Shown: positions 35,277 to 45,831 of the stretch, piece by piece
How the letters are laid out: each line of letters begins with the position of its first letter
How positions within the stretch are numbered: the first letter of the stretch is position 1
DNA from: Bryoerythrophyllum caledonicum
Taxonomy: Eukaryota > Streptophyta > Bryopsida > Pottiales > Pottiaceae
DNA length: 64,000 nucleotides
Direction: 5' to 3'
NCBI GenBank assembly: GCA_963971425.1
Contig: OZ020520.1
Span: 7,358,553-7,422,552 of the forward strand
Program-made: the position numbers and the translations under genes
Notes under the pieces: model-generated
Told to the model about the DNA's origin: nothing
The model's input: only the letters and a program-made list of their open reading frames with translations
The model's database searches: none

Positions 35277-36266
35277 GCTTTAAAAGTAGTCAAGCAACTC
35301 AAGCAAGAATGAAGCAATCGGCAATGACTTAGGACAATCAAATGTCCATCTTTGTACACAAGAAATGCATCTCTATGGGGCCTTCGTACTTGTGTCAGTG
35401 AAGATAAAGAAGAAAAATCACCCAATCATACAGCTAATATTGACAATTAGCAACACGTGTCATGCACAAAGCTTACTAAAAACATATTCAAAGCTTAACC
35501 CTTTACCGCCCAGGAAGCCCAAAATGGGACCCCGGAGGTGCTAAAACTCAATTTGCATGAAATCCATGAGGAATTAGGCTTTGAGGTACAAGGTTCAGAT
35601 TTGCGCACACACTACATGAACACTCTCCAACGATCAGATCATGATTTGGATTTATAAAACTCTTGGAAAAGCTAGGAATACAACACAAAATATATCAAAT
35701 ACACTAAAATACAGTGAATACCATGCCACATATTATGTTGTATTTCACACACATGCACATTGATTTTGGTCTTAAATTTTGATTGAACTTTGTCTTTAAG
35801 ACATTCTTCATTGTTTTGTGATTGTTGATCTCTCTCTTCATATATGAAACTCCCCCTTTGATTCGTATAAGGTTGGAACATTTTTGTATACAATCAAGTA
35901 GGAAAAAGCAAAAAAACCACCAATAATTGTGTATAGATATTTTCTTCACATATGATATGTCAATGCGAAGCTATCAACCTAGTGCACATGTGAACCACTC
36001 TTATTCAAATTTAAAAAAATCTTGCAAGAATCTATTGATGGTTAAAATAGTACACCCTCCAAAATCCACAGTTTTCACTACCAATATTTGGTAACTTTAA
36101 ACACTATAACCTATTCCATCAAGTGTTGGATGTTGTGCAAAATTTCCCCAAAGTTCAGGTCATGGGTTAAGTTCAATTTTGTAAGGTTGGATATTAATAT
36201 AAGGCATTGTATTTCCATCAAATCCGGTTCAAAGAAAAAAATTAGCAGAATTCTTTGTTTTCCATT
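35274..36266. other. Gene-free stretch with one unpaired TTAA-type end
   Basis: TTAACCCTTTACCGCCCAGG at 35495-35514 looks like a left end of the TTAA families. No matching right end was found before 36266. No gene was recognised. Confidence 0.4.
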
Positions 36267-36267
36267 C

Positions 36268-36642
36268 ACTACACCAAACACTACATATACTGTAGACGAG
36301 ACTATTCAAATTACCTACACTAGTTTCACTTAGCACAAATTTAAGGGGTCCACTTGAATTCTCCATCTACATCAAATCATGTACTTCAAAAAATAGTGTG
36401 AGATGTTCCAAAATTGTTGACACAAAATTAATGTGAATTAATGGAGAGGTGGCAGTGAGTGGTGGTGAGGTGGTGGCGAGTGGTGGGTAGTGGAAGATAT
36501 TTGGTAGTGAGGGGCGGTGAGGTGGCAATGAAGGGCGTGACACATGTTGAGATGTGTCCATAAAATCAAAATTGATGTGGTCCACATTGATTTTCATCCA
36601 CATTTCTAATGAATCCACACTATATTTGGTGTTTGGTGTAGT
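36268..36642 (+). mobile_element. MITE family L, copy 2 (best preserved)
   Basis: Inverted ends ACTACACCAAACAC and GTGTTTGGTGTAGT bound 375 bases that match copies 1 and 3 internally. The target duplication is not evident. Non-coding, with a GTGGTGAGGTGG-like repeat run in the centre. Confidence 0.75.
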
Positions 36643-36689
36643 TGTCTATCCAAAAAATCAATGTAATTTGGTGACTTTCAAATTGAAAG

Positions 36690-37003
36690 CAATAGTACGG
36701 CCATAAAAATTGGGGTACATCCAACCCATTACCACCCTTTCAACTTCAAATGGAGATTTGCTACTAGTCAAGATCAAGCTCCTTACTTTCGATTGGCACT
36801 TATGAGGTACCTATTAGCAACCACCGGCTAAATATGATTCCACACAACTAATTCACTTTCCATCGGAAAGATATGAAATCACTTGGGTTAAAATTGTAAC
36901 TCTATTGACTATAACTGAAAAATAAATGTATGATCGTATTCCTCTCTCCATATATGCACATTGCTTAACTTGTCGGTTATGGAGGGTTTACCTTCTCTAC
37001 CTT
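36690..37003 (+). mobile_element. Element M3 (worn)
   Basis: Collinear with M1 and M2 ('attggggtacatccaaccc', 'atggagatttgctactagtc', 'aacttgtcggttatggagggtttacc'). The left end is lost and no TTAA pair could be fixed. Confidence 0.55.
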
Positions 37004-37515
37004 ACCATTCATCCATTCTATGATTGATCCAGATTACAGCACACATTGGAGCTTGTGTATGACCAAGCAGGACTGGTTCAAGCGCATGATATAGTGCGCC
37101 AAATATAAGCAACAGCTTTGGACAAAGTCATAATCTGACACCTTTTCATAATCTGGTAACCTGAGACAAAAGTCTGTTACGAGTCCGTAACGTTAATCGC
37201 TTAACAAAGAGAAGTACAGACTCCACTTCACAGGATCCTTCCAGCCATTCACATAGATTGCTGCCACTAATCACCTCAGCCGATGCAGCTACCAAGCCTA
37301 AATGATACAAAATCAGCAGCGCGTTGTAGTACTCTCACAAGCCTGGTGCCAGTTTTCCTGACCACAAGCACGCGCTCTCCCAATTTCATATAGCTTGCAA
37401 CTGCCAGGGAGAGCAGTACAACGACGGCTCTGGCGAATTACAAGAAAGGTCTGGAGGATGCAACAGCTCACATGGCATCACGTGAAGATTCAATTTCAAT
37501 GAAGATGGACTACTC

Positions 37516-37521
37516 TTTATT
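37516..37521 (-). terminator. Candidate polyadenylation signal
   Basis: AATAAA on the minus strand, suitably placed to end the TAS-like transcript. Confidence 0.4.
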
Positions 37522-37786
37522 CATGAAGTCGTTACATTTGGATGTTCACATGATCTTCGGTTGCATTTGAAGGAGCCGCAAATGTACGAGGACACAAAAA
37601 ATCTGAAGCTCCGGAGGACGTACACGTGAAGAAGTAAATGTGAATTAGCTGTTATAAGAACCAGGGTGAACAAGCTAATCCTACATCTTGCTAGCCTAAC
37701 AAATATACCGTGCAGCGTCCAGTAATGCATGATAAGAAATTTGACAAATCATTCAATCACTTAAGAACAGTGACAAAACCGGACCG

Positions 37787-37850
37787 ATTCCACTATGCAA
37801 GTAAGCTCGCTTTTTCTTGTGCCATAAAAATAAAAAATAAAAAATAAAGA
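37787..37850 (+). mobile_element. Short retroposed 3' end with AAAAAT-type tail
   Basis: Reads TCGCTTTTTCTTGTGCCAT followed by a repeated AAAAAAT tail. Near-direct repeats AACCGGACCGA and AACCGACCGA flank it. It lies within the 3' part of the TAS-like locus, on the opposite strand. Confidence 0.6.
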
Positions 37851-38359
37851 ACCGACCGAGACCAGTAGCCAAGAAAGGTTGGCACTGAGATGAACCAAAG
37901 AATCACTTTCAACAAATCCTGTGCATCCTAGAACTGTCGCAAATCATTCAACCAATTCCAGCATATTCTGCAACTAAGCACGGTTTGAACTGTAATCATT
38001 GACAACAAACCCTCTAGTATCCAAGCAAGGTCAGACCGGTGACGACAAGTCATTCAATCAACTATAACATGAAACTCTGCATCCAAATAAGAACAGCAAC
38101 ACAACATTCAAATCATCAAGCCTCACTGCACGGAAAGGAACTGTGACAAGTTACTCGATCACTTCCTGAACCAGTTGGCTCAGTTGAAGACTGCTGCAAC
38201 CACACCAAACATTCAAATAACAATGCAACTCCATTGACACAAGATCCTCAAGCTGCAAGGTGGGAGACAATCCGCTTTTTATTATCACAGAAGGCGGAGT
38301 GTCACATTAGTGGTAGATCCACGGACGGAAGTAAAAAATGAATAAGCTGCTGCAAGCTT

Positions 38360-38380
38360 TAGCTCAGGAGTGATACGTAA
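38360..38380 (-). promoter_or_regulatory. miR390 target-like site, downstream copy
   Basis: The plus strand matches miR390 at positions 2-11 and 13-16, with mismatches at 1, 12 and 17-21. The target on the minus strand therefore pairs with the seed and the cleavage region but not with the miRNA 3' end. Partly paired miR390 sites are a known feature of TAS3. Confidence 0.6.
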
Positions 38381-38388
38381 CCAACACG

Positions 38389-38414
38389 GGCCGTGCAGGG
38401 ATCTGCACGGCCCA
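38389..38414. repeat. GC-rich hairpin between the miR390 sites
   Basis: GGGCCGTGCA and TGCACGGCCC are a perfect 10-base inverted repeat around a six-base loop. A second, weaker hairpin (GGTGT...ACACC) lies at about 38505-38532. Confidence 0.8.
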
Positions 38415-38565
38415 TGTCACAAGGGTAGGTGGGCTCGCCAGGGGATAAGCGCCGGGTAAAGCACTCATCACACCCTACGGAGCCATAGCTGACGACTTAC
38501 GGCGGTGTGCCAAGCTCTAGTGCTTAACACCCCGCTAACAAGGCGCCCGCCGCGCCCTCCCCTCG

Positions 38566-38586
38566 AAGCTCAGGAAGGATAACGCC
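38566..38586 (-). promoter_or_regulatory. miR390 target-like site, upstream copy
   Basis: The plus strand equals miR390 except for A instead of G at miRNA positions 11 and 17. On the minus-strand transcript both become G:U wobbles, leaving no true mismatch over 21 bases. Confidence 0.8.
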
Positions 38587-39026
38587 CCTAGCAACTAACT
38601 CTCCCGTGGTGGAATGGTCATCGATCTCTCCCTCAACTACGCACTAGAGACCTCACCACGTCGACGACGAGAGCGCCTCGCAGCTAGAACCGGAGGTCAA
38701 AAGAAACTCGTCCCTGCCGCGACGCAGAGATCGGAGTTAACCATTGCTGCATGCGAAAACACCAACAAAACACTCAGAGACACTCACTTCACACGATTAA
38801 ATAACACCAGATACTACCAGCACGTAACAGCAATCCCAAATATAGTAGTCCGCGAATATCCCAGATACCAGCCGGTGCAATGACCGCCGTTACTGGAGTG
38901 TCTGTAACGTAACAGAAACCATTAACAAACAGAAGAAAAATTTGACCCGGCATACTAGCTAGTACTGACACGACAAGCTGCTGCTGGGGTGGCGTACCTG
39001 AAGGGACCACCGCGCGCGATGGACCT

Positions 39027-39046
39027 TGACAGAAGAGAGTGAGTAC
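39027..39046 (-). promoter_or_regulatory. miR156 target-like site
   Basis: The plus strand reads TGACAGAAGAGAGTGAGTAC, which differs from the canonical 20-base miR156 only at position 18. The minus-strand transcript would pair over 19 of 20 bases, including the cleavage positions. No miR156* partner lies nearby, so a target is more likely than a precursor. Confidence 0.75.
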
Positions 39047-39105
39047 CACGGCTGTGGAACCGGCTGAAGAATCGGCCAGACGAAGTGATCAGGTGACATT
39101 TGAAG

Positions 39106-39126
39106 AGGTGGTGAGAGAGCACAGCA
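39106..39126 (-). promoter_or_regulatory. Weak miR529-like match
   Basis: Plus-strand AGAGAGCACAGC with its preceding G matches positions 7-19 of bryophyte-type miR529, but positions 1-6 fit poorly. It lies close to the predicted transcript start. Its value is mainly positional, since TAS6 carries a miR529 site near its miR156 site. Confidence 0.3.
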
Positions 39127-39160
39127 GCAACAATGCCAGGAGTGAGCTAGCAGGATGTAC

Positions 39161-39167
39161 TATATAG
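39161..39167 (-). promoter_or_regulatory. TATA box of the TAS-like locus
   Basis: CTATATA on the minus strand, about 30 bases before the assumed start near 39130. Confidence 0.5.
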
Positions 39168-39744
39168 AAGCTCCAGATTCTCGACGTGCGGACGCCGGGT
39201 CCCGGCGGCACGCCTCTGCTTCGGACACGCCCAAGGCATAGTGGATGTGAGGCAGAGGCGCAGGTGACGCTGCACTCTTAACGAGAGTGCGCCCGAGCCT
39301 GGCGCCGGACCTGGAGAGAGATTCCGACTAAATTAGCTTGATTTTTGCTACTTCATCAACTGCTGTGCATCGTTTTCAAGGTGGTGCCGGTTTGGATTTA
39401 ATTCATCTGGCGTGAAAGTTATAATGCGCCTTCGTCGTCGTCGTCGTCTCTGGGAAGTTACGCTGGCGTCACGTCATGCTGACGTCCGCCGTGCTCACGT
39501 TCTTACCTCCGTGGATGTTTTTTTTTCTTCCTTTACTCTTTTGTTGCCATTTAGGTGGTGGTACTGTAGTAGGCACTGTTTTTTTAATTTCTGGAACCTC
39601 TATTATCACTGGCTCGGGAACCAAGGGGTAACTATGTCCCCATTAGGAAGTGTTGTTATAAAGAATTGGTTTGAACTGATTTGGAATGATTGTGATGCCC
39701 GCTCATATCACGATTTTGAGGGCAGCAATTCCGAAATCACTTCC
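39168..39744. other. Promoter-side sequence of the TAS-like locus, no gene seen
   Basis: GC-rich to about 39310, then ordinary sequence. CGT repeats cause a short Arg-rich frame near 39424. Confidence 0.4.
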
Positions 39745-39748
39745 TTAA

Positions 39749-39950
39749 CCCCTATAGGACCAAGGGATTTTGGAGGAATCTCTAAAAACCGTCTAGGTTA
39801 AATGTGACCATAGGAATTTCTTCTAAACTTATGTATGAGATGATGTCGTAAAAAAAATTGTGAATTTTGACCATACACGTTGAAAGATAATGGCAGTCAA
39901 AGTGAAATGAAAATAATTGTATGCTACAGGTATATTTGGTCTTCTAGAGG
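39749..39950 (+). mobile_element. TTAA-type element C3
   Basis: 202 bases, ends CCCCTATAGGACCAAGG and TTTGGTCTTCTAGAGG, flanked by TTAA at 39745-39748 and 39951-39954. The internal motif is present as GACCATACACGTTGAAAGAT near 39871. Confidence 0.85.
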
Positions 39951-39954
39951 TTAA

Positions 39955-40857
39955 AATTGCTAGAAATACTACATCTTGCACTTTGAAGCAGTTTGGTATG
40001 CTATTCAAGCATATGATATCTAGATACCAAGGTGATACCATGTATTATCCTTGATAACCGTGGATATCATCTCCAAAGGTGGCTAAACTTTTACAGTGTA
40101 GGTTAGCATTCTAGCTAAATCTCTTCTTTTTTCCATTTTTTCTTGTATACTAGTAGCAACCACAATTTTCTTGTAGCTTTTCAACTAACTTTAGCAATTT
40201 AGGAGTCTTTGTTTGAGGGTATGTTTTGGGTTTACAATTTGGCAATATTGAAGAAGGTGATGGAAAAGAGGCTAGAGTATTTACTGGAGGGTGGATGGAC
40301 TTCTTTAATACGGTAGATTGAGCAATAAAAATTTATTCTTTGAAAGAACATTTTCATTAGGTCTGTCACAGAACAAGAAAAGCTACAAGAAACATTGTAA
40401 CATTAAAGAACCAATGTTATGGAAGAGTTTTCAAGACCACCAATTCTTGAATGTTATGTTGTCATTTTAACCCCTAAAGACTCTTGTCTATCTCACACCT
40501 AAAACACTTCAAAACTTCCTATTCCAGTGTAAATAATAGAAACAATATCAAAAAGTTTTATTTCAATTCCGAACTCTAAGATCAGGATCTAAGCTAATAA
40601 TATGGCACATCTTCTTAATCAGTATGGACATCATAGAAACTTGCGTGAAACAGAAAATAGCAAATGCCCCTCTCAAGGGACAAAATGTTATGCAAGGAAT
40701 TGAAGCCCCCAAAATAATAATCACAACAATAATACATCAAAAATTGAATACAATCTATGTGTTGTTAAACCCGAAAGGTGCAGGAAAATGCAATGCACTT
40801 CCTTACACCATAAATGCACCATAAGTGGTTAATCAAAGTGAAGATAATTCCTCAAAG
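39955..40857. other. Gene-free stretch with a worn TTAA-type end
   Basis: TTAACCCCTAAAGACTCTTG near 40469, followed by 'cctaaaacacttcaaaac', resembles the start of family A and is probably a truncated copy. No gene was recognised. Confidence 0.45.
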
Positions 40858-40867
40858 TGTTATAGAG

Positions 40868-40920
40868 TTCTTTGCTTGTGTCAACAAACAAACAAACAAA
40901 CAAACAAACCAAAAAAAAAA
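40868..40920 (+). mobile_element. Short retroposed 3' end with (AAAC)n tail
   Basis: TTCTTTGCTTGTGTC followed by about six AAAC units and an A run. Flanked by TGTTATAGAG (40858-40867) and TGTTACAGAG (40921-40930). Confidence 0.75.
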
Positions 40921-40930
40921 TGTTACAGAG

Positions 40931-41589
40931 AAAATGATCCAACTCTGGTATAATATATCATTCCTGAAATCTCAGTCATGTTTTTTCCTGTTCATAGAGT
41001 AAACCCGTTTTACATGTGGGACTGGGTCAAATGCATATAAAAATAAAATAGCTAATCCAAACCAAGCACACTCAAAACTCTTGCGAGAAAAATCCAATCA
41101 TAGAACCACTTCCAAGAATGATGAAACCAGTGCTAATAGCACATCATCAAGGGCTGTATAGCAGTCAAGGCTGCCGAGAAAACAATCATTCTGCAGACCA
41201 TCAACTGCACATGGAGAAATAAATCCAGGGGCTGAGGTAGCTCATGCCGAACATTATCTATAAAAAAAAATGAAAATGAAAAAAAAAACTAGAAAAACTA
41301 AAAAAAACAGCTAGGCTTCTAGTACATTGTCTGAACGCCATGAACGAGTACACCAAACATTGCATATAGTAGAGTTATCCGCAGAGTACCCCAAATCCTC
41401 AATTTCTAACCTGTAATATGGAAAAGCCAGGGTCGCCGAGTCCATTGGCAGAGTTTTACTGTAGACATTGAATAGAACAGTGGACACATTAGTTTTTGAG
41501 CCCCAGAATTCCCAAACTCCAGTTTGAGCCAGACTTCTATTGAACGCCGAGTGTTGTCACAAGTTCCACATTGGGTGCTGTGGGGTGTG
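40931..41589. other. Gene-free stretch
   Basis: No gene recognised. An A-rich patch at about 41265-41310 may be another retroposon tail. Confidence 0.4.
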
Positions 41590-41812
41590 AGATCTTATGT
41601 GCTTGGTATGAGGTGATGAAATGATTATGTTGGTTTGTGTTGTGAGTTTTATGAACTGATGTGCTTGGTATGAGGTAATACAGTGCATGCAAACAAATAC
41701 ATCAGATCATACCAGCATAAAACTCATGCACTGTGTTACCTCATACCAAGCATAAAACTCATGCACTGTGTTACCTCATACCAAGCACATCAGTTTGTTG
41801 ATTATGTTAGTT
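41590..41812. repeat. Inverted and tandem repeat cluster
   Basis: CTGATGTGCTTGGTATGAGG near 41655 is inverted as CCTCATACCAAGCACATCAG near 41775. The unit 'cataaaactcatgcactgtg' with 'ttacctcataccaag' is repeated twice in tandem (about 41718-41788). The function is unknown. Confidence 0.8.
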
Positions 41813-42194
41813 TGTTGCTTGAATTAGTTTGTTCACATGCAGCCATGCATTGAAAATGCATGCCATAGCCCATGGCCGGAACACATGTGATGTGAAGTAA
41901 TGGGGGTTTCTAGGAAGGGGAGGTTGTTGAGTGGGGTGGGGCCACAAGTAGAAGCTAGATTAGGTACTGCCCTGAAGCATGGCCCTTGTGGTGTCAAAGA
42001 GATTCTTGTTTGTTTTTGGAAGATTTGTGCCATTTGTGGTAACTGACACCTCCTGAAAACCCTCAAATCCTTAATTTATTTCACATTATTACTTTGCGGC
42101 TACACTCAAATACAGGTTAGATTTTCATTTCCATGAAAAAATGAGGACAAAAGACCGATTCCCTTTACAGATAACTCTAGTGTAGACCGAAGTA
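41813..42194. other. Gene-free stretch
   Basis: No gene or element ends recognised. Confidence 0.4.
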
Positions 42195-42860
42195 TTTTGA
42201 AACACCTACACTAATTCCAGTACACGCAAATTACAGTGGTCCACCTCAATTCTCAATCCACATCAAAACATGTTCCTCATCAAATAGTGTGGGATGTTTC
42301 AAAATTGCCTACACAAAATTGATGTGGATTATGGAGAGGTGGCGGCGGCGGCAAGCGACGAGAAGATACATGGTAGTAAGAAAAGCATCTCCATAACCAT
42401 CATAAATCCATAGCCAAAGCCTACAAAAGTGGGGTATACCCAACCCTCTTCCATCCCATTACCACCAACTGAGCTCCAAATGGAGGTTTGCTATCAGTAA
42501 AGACCCTTACTTTTGGTCGTTAGTTATGGAGGGTACCTACTGCTGGCCACCCACTTGACATATTTGCATAGTTTGAAAATTCATAACTAATTCAGTTTTC
42601 ATTGGAAAAATATGACATCACTTGGATTGGAATTGTAATTCTATTGGCTATCACTGAAAAATAATAGTATAATTATCTCCTCTCTCCATATGAGCACATT
42701 CCTTAACTTGTCGGTTTTAGGGGGGCTTACCTTAAGTGACTGTGAGGTGACAAAGAATAGCATGACACATGTTACAGAACCAAAATTGATGTGGTCCACA
42801 GCAGTTTTCACCCACATTACCAATGAATCCAGACTATATTGAGTGCTTGGTGAAGTTGCT
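42195..42860 (-). mobile_element. MITE family L, copy 3, split by M2
   Basis: The left part (TACACTAATTCCAGTACAC..., about 42195-42380) and the right part (about 42735-42860, ending near GTGCTTGGTGAAGTTG) match L2. Element M2 (about 42385-42733) separates them, ending GGGGGGCTTACC before TTAA. The M2 left end is worn. Confidence 0.65.
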
Positions 42861-43179
42861 CCCAGTGCACCATGCGTAGGTTTGGCTGGCCCGGGACAAG
42901 GGAGGCGGATGGACTCAAGGCTCGAGAGGCCACCTCCAAACATAGCAGCCCGGCTTTGCCCGGATTAGCCCGGGTGCATGGCGGTTTGGATCTGCAGAAT
43001 ATTTGCTGGGAGCCTGGGATATGGCTGATGATGAGATCATTATTATTATAATGGGGGCAGGCGAGGTTGTGTGGGCAAGTCAATGGCGTTGGGAGAGGCG
43101 CTGCGATAATAATCCAGCCTGGGCCTAATCATGAGCATCGCCTCGGAAATCTTTTGCCCTCTGCCACACTCCACCCCGG
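42861..43179. other. Gene-free stretch
   Basis: GC-richer, no gene recognised. Confidence 0.4.
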
Positions 43180-44335
43180 TTTATAATAGGGCTGGCTACC
43201 ATACAGACCTACTCTCCTTTGTGTTTAGTGTAGGCACACCATATGATTTATAATTTTTATAAGCTTTTGCTCTTCATGAATATTTTTACCAACAATGATC
43301 ACCCTCTTTAAGTTGTGTAGACAGTCGTACACGCCGCAGTAACAATATTTATTAAAAGTAAAAAGTTACAGCACTTCCAAATCATAAAATACCACTACAC
43401 TAGAGTTTTTCTGAAAGTACACAAGGTTTAAACCCTAACTGGCACCCCAAAATGCTGAATTGGGTTGTACACCTGAAAGTCCACTTGTTTTTGAGAAACA
43501 TGGTGGTTTGGTTAACTTTGGGGTTTATTCCATAAATTATGGTCCTTTGTCAGCCAACCAACATGCTACAGGGTTAATCATCTAGGCACAATCACCATCC
43601 AAACATAGATGCAAGGTGGCATTGGTGACTCCAAATTACTAATTTGGTTACATTAGCTTGTTCCATGCGCGCGACCCATAAAATATGGAGGGTCAGAATT
43701 TTCACCTTGCAAATATTGTCGTATTTAAATTTCACCCTGCTTTGGTGAATAGAGAAAGACACAAGGTCCTTAAAGGATGCTGCACCGGGTCTTTTTGGCA
43801 CTAGGTAGCCACCCTTTAAAACACAAAATTTCAAGAAAACTCTACTAAACATAAAATTTAGTGTTCAATGGAATTGTACTTCATGTTTAGCGTAGTGGTA
43901 CTCATGGGGTGGTGATGTTGGCGCAGACTGCCGTGTGTAGAATTCTTCCGCGCGCGCTGACCAGCTCCCCGCGGTAGCATTTAATTGTGGGTGGCAGGAC
44001 GGGGGCTAGGGCAAATTGACCCCCTCGCTGGGACTTATCCAAGGTGGGCCCCATCTTAATTGCATGGGATCATTTTTCTATCATTTAATATATCCACACT
44101 AATTGATTTAAAATTGTTATTAGTTTATATTCTTATTGAACATTTTTATCACCTATGTGGACAATGATCCGTCTCTTTAAGTAATATGGATATTTGTGCT
44201 CTTAGTAAAAAAATTCATCAAAAGTAAAAAAATTGTAGCACTTCCAAATCAAATAGTGTGGATACACTAAACATTATTCTCAGCATAATAGAGTTTTTCT
44301 AAAAGTGAGAGGGGGTGACCCTACATGTCACCCCC
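43180..44335. repeat. Related J-like repeats and a fragment of MITE K
   Basis: About 43190-43420 and 44060-44320 share 'ttattaaaagtaaaaa', 'gcacttccaaatca' and 'agagtttttct'. Between them, 44005-44070 is a left-end fragment of MITE K (GGGCAAATTGACCCCCTC) cut off by the second repeat. No gene was seen. Confidence 0.55.
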
Positions 44336-44338
44336 TTA

Positions 44339-45821
44339 GAGCATGGCCACTGGTTACAAGCGGCCCGGGGGGATTGCCGCCGGTTTGTGGCCTAGCCAAG
44401 GCGAGCCTCACCCGCGCCTGGTCACGACATTGCATGAATTAGGTGGGTAGAACTCCAAAGGCCAAAGTTACCACCTTATCACCACATGAACACACTTTTA
44501 CTACATGAAGTTAACGAGCTTTCACCGTTGATTGAAAAGCAAGTTGTCATTTCAGCGTCCGCAACCAATGGTCAACAACCGGATAACTAGACTTGGCCCA
44601 CTGCCCTTCCAACAACAAAGTAGACGGAGGGCAACCCGGAGGCTTGTTTGGTGCGGGATTGGAGCCACATAGGTGATCGGGGGGAACTGCAGGGAGAAAG
44701 CCCCCACGCCATCTGTTCAGTCTGCGAACGAATGAGGGTGCTCTTATGATTTTATGTCGGTACCTTAGACATAATGGAGAGGGTGATTGGGCTTGGAAAA
44801 GGTGGGGCATTCATAGGTTAGTTCTTTAGGAACTTGGAGTTCTCTAGGTAGCTTCAGAGCATCGCCAATAGTCACAAAATCGGTCGCTGCAATTGGAGAA
44901 TATAGTGCGACTTGGTCTTAAAAGTGGAAAACAGCTCCCCACAATGCTCCAAAATTGTAAAAGCGTTGTTTATCTCAGGGCCTCTTTACACTAGAGGCAA
45001 GAGGCCGTGAGGAGAGAAATTTCAGCCAATGGGAGGCGTAGAAATCGAGAAGACCAAAGAATGTCACTTTACACCCGATTTTTTCAGCCCAAGGGACGAA
45101 AGAGGAGAAAATGACATGGACAACACTTTTGTCCTCCGTGGCAACGAAAGTGCATAAAAATGAGGGCCCCCGGAATTATAGTTAGGCCTACCTCAAGAGG
45201 TGGGCCTAACTAAAAATCCGGGGGGCCATTGGCCAAAAAACTCACAACCAATCATTTAAAATATTTAAAGATGAATTTTGAAAAAGCTCAACATTGGAGC
45301 TTTTGGCCTTCTCTCACTTTACACCACACCCAAAGGCCATGGCTTCTCAAGGATTGGCCTCTCAAGAATGTGCCATGGCCCAAGTGGAGTTTGGCCGGAG
45401 GCTTCTCGTTTGTAATGTAAAGAGGCCCTCAGTGAATGTAGAATCTAACACCACATGGAACGCCTGTAAGCATGTGTTTTTTCCTCACTTTATCTTGTTC
45501 AAGTAATCATAGCATGTGGCAAAGTTGATTTAGATGTTTAATGGTAGTATATAGCCTTGCCAAGGCTAATGTTGAGGGTTCAAGTCCCTTTTTCTACTTG
45601 GTTATTGTTTAGTTAGTTTTCTCTTCTCTCCCGATATTAAGTGACATGGACCAATGAGAATTTTTTACAATGTGGACCAACCAAAGAAATTTTGGAGCAA
45701 AATTCTAAGGGTTGTTGGGGCAATTTAAATGGGAAACCTCCAAGATATGGTTGCAGCACAAAAATAGCCATTGTAAAAGCCACTTTCAGGGGCTTCAAAT
45801 CAACAACTATTGGCCATGCTC
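44339..45821 (+). mobile_element. Possible composite Harbinger-type element N
   Basis: GAGCATGGCCA after TTA (44336-44338) and TGGCCATGCTC before TTA (45822-45824). An alternative left end at 44857 (GAGCATCGCCAATAGT) pairs over more bases with the same right end but has TCA beside it. Either way, element P is nested inside. No transposase was recognised. Confidence 0.5.
44978..45428 (+). mobile_element. Harbinger-type MITE P
   Basis: Ends GGGCCTCTTTACA and TGTAAAGAGGCCC, with TCA at 44975-44977 and 45429-45431. The centre holds a palindrome (TTAGGCCTACC...GGTGGGCCTAA with CCGG flanks). It is non-coding. Confidence 0.85.
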
Positions 45822-45831
45822 TTAGCTCCCA

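Larger units (their letters stand above)
37490..39135 (-). ncRNA. Candidate TAS3/TAS6-type trans-acting siRNA precursor
   Basis: The minus strand has, in order: a TATA box (39161-39167), a weak miR529-like match, a strong miR156 complementary site (39027-39046), a GT splice-donor-like signal at 38997, a miR390 site pairing along its whole length with two G:U wobbles (38566-38586), a hairpin, a second miR390-type site 206 bases on (38360-38380), and AATAAA (37516-37521). No long frame is present. Two miR390 sites flanking a siRNA-producing interval define land-plant TAS3 loci. In Physcomitrium, TAS6 (miR156/miR529) lies just beside TAS3 in a shared precursor. The limits and any introns are inferred. 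I found no clear tasiARF sequence between the sites. Confidence 0.7.

Noticed and set aside
38415-38440. tasiARF-like text (minus strand CTACCCTTGTGACATGG) between the miR390 sites
   Set aside because: Only the CCTTGT core and a few scattered bases agree with known tasiARF, too few for a call.
39027-39046. A MIR156 gene on the plus strand
   Set aside because: No matching star sequence lies within about 150 bases on either side to form a precursor foldback.
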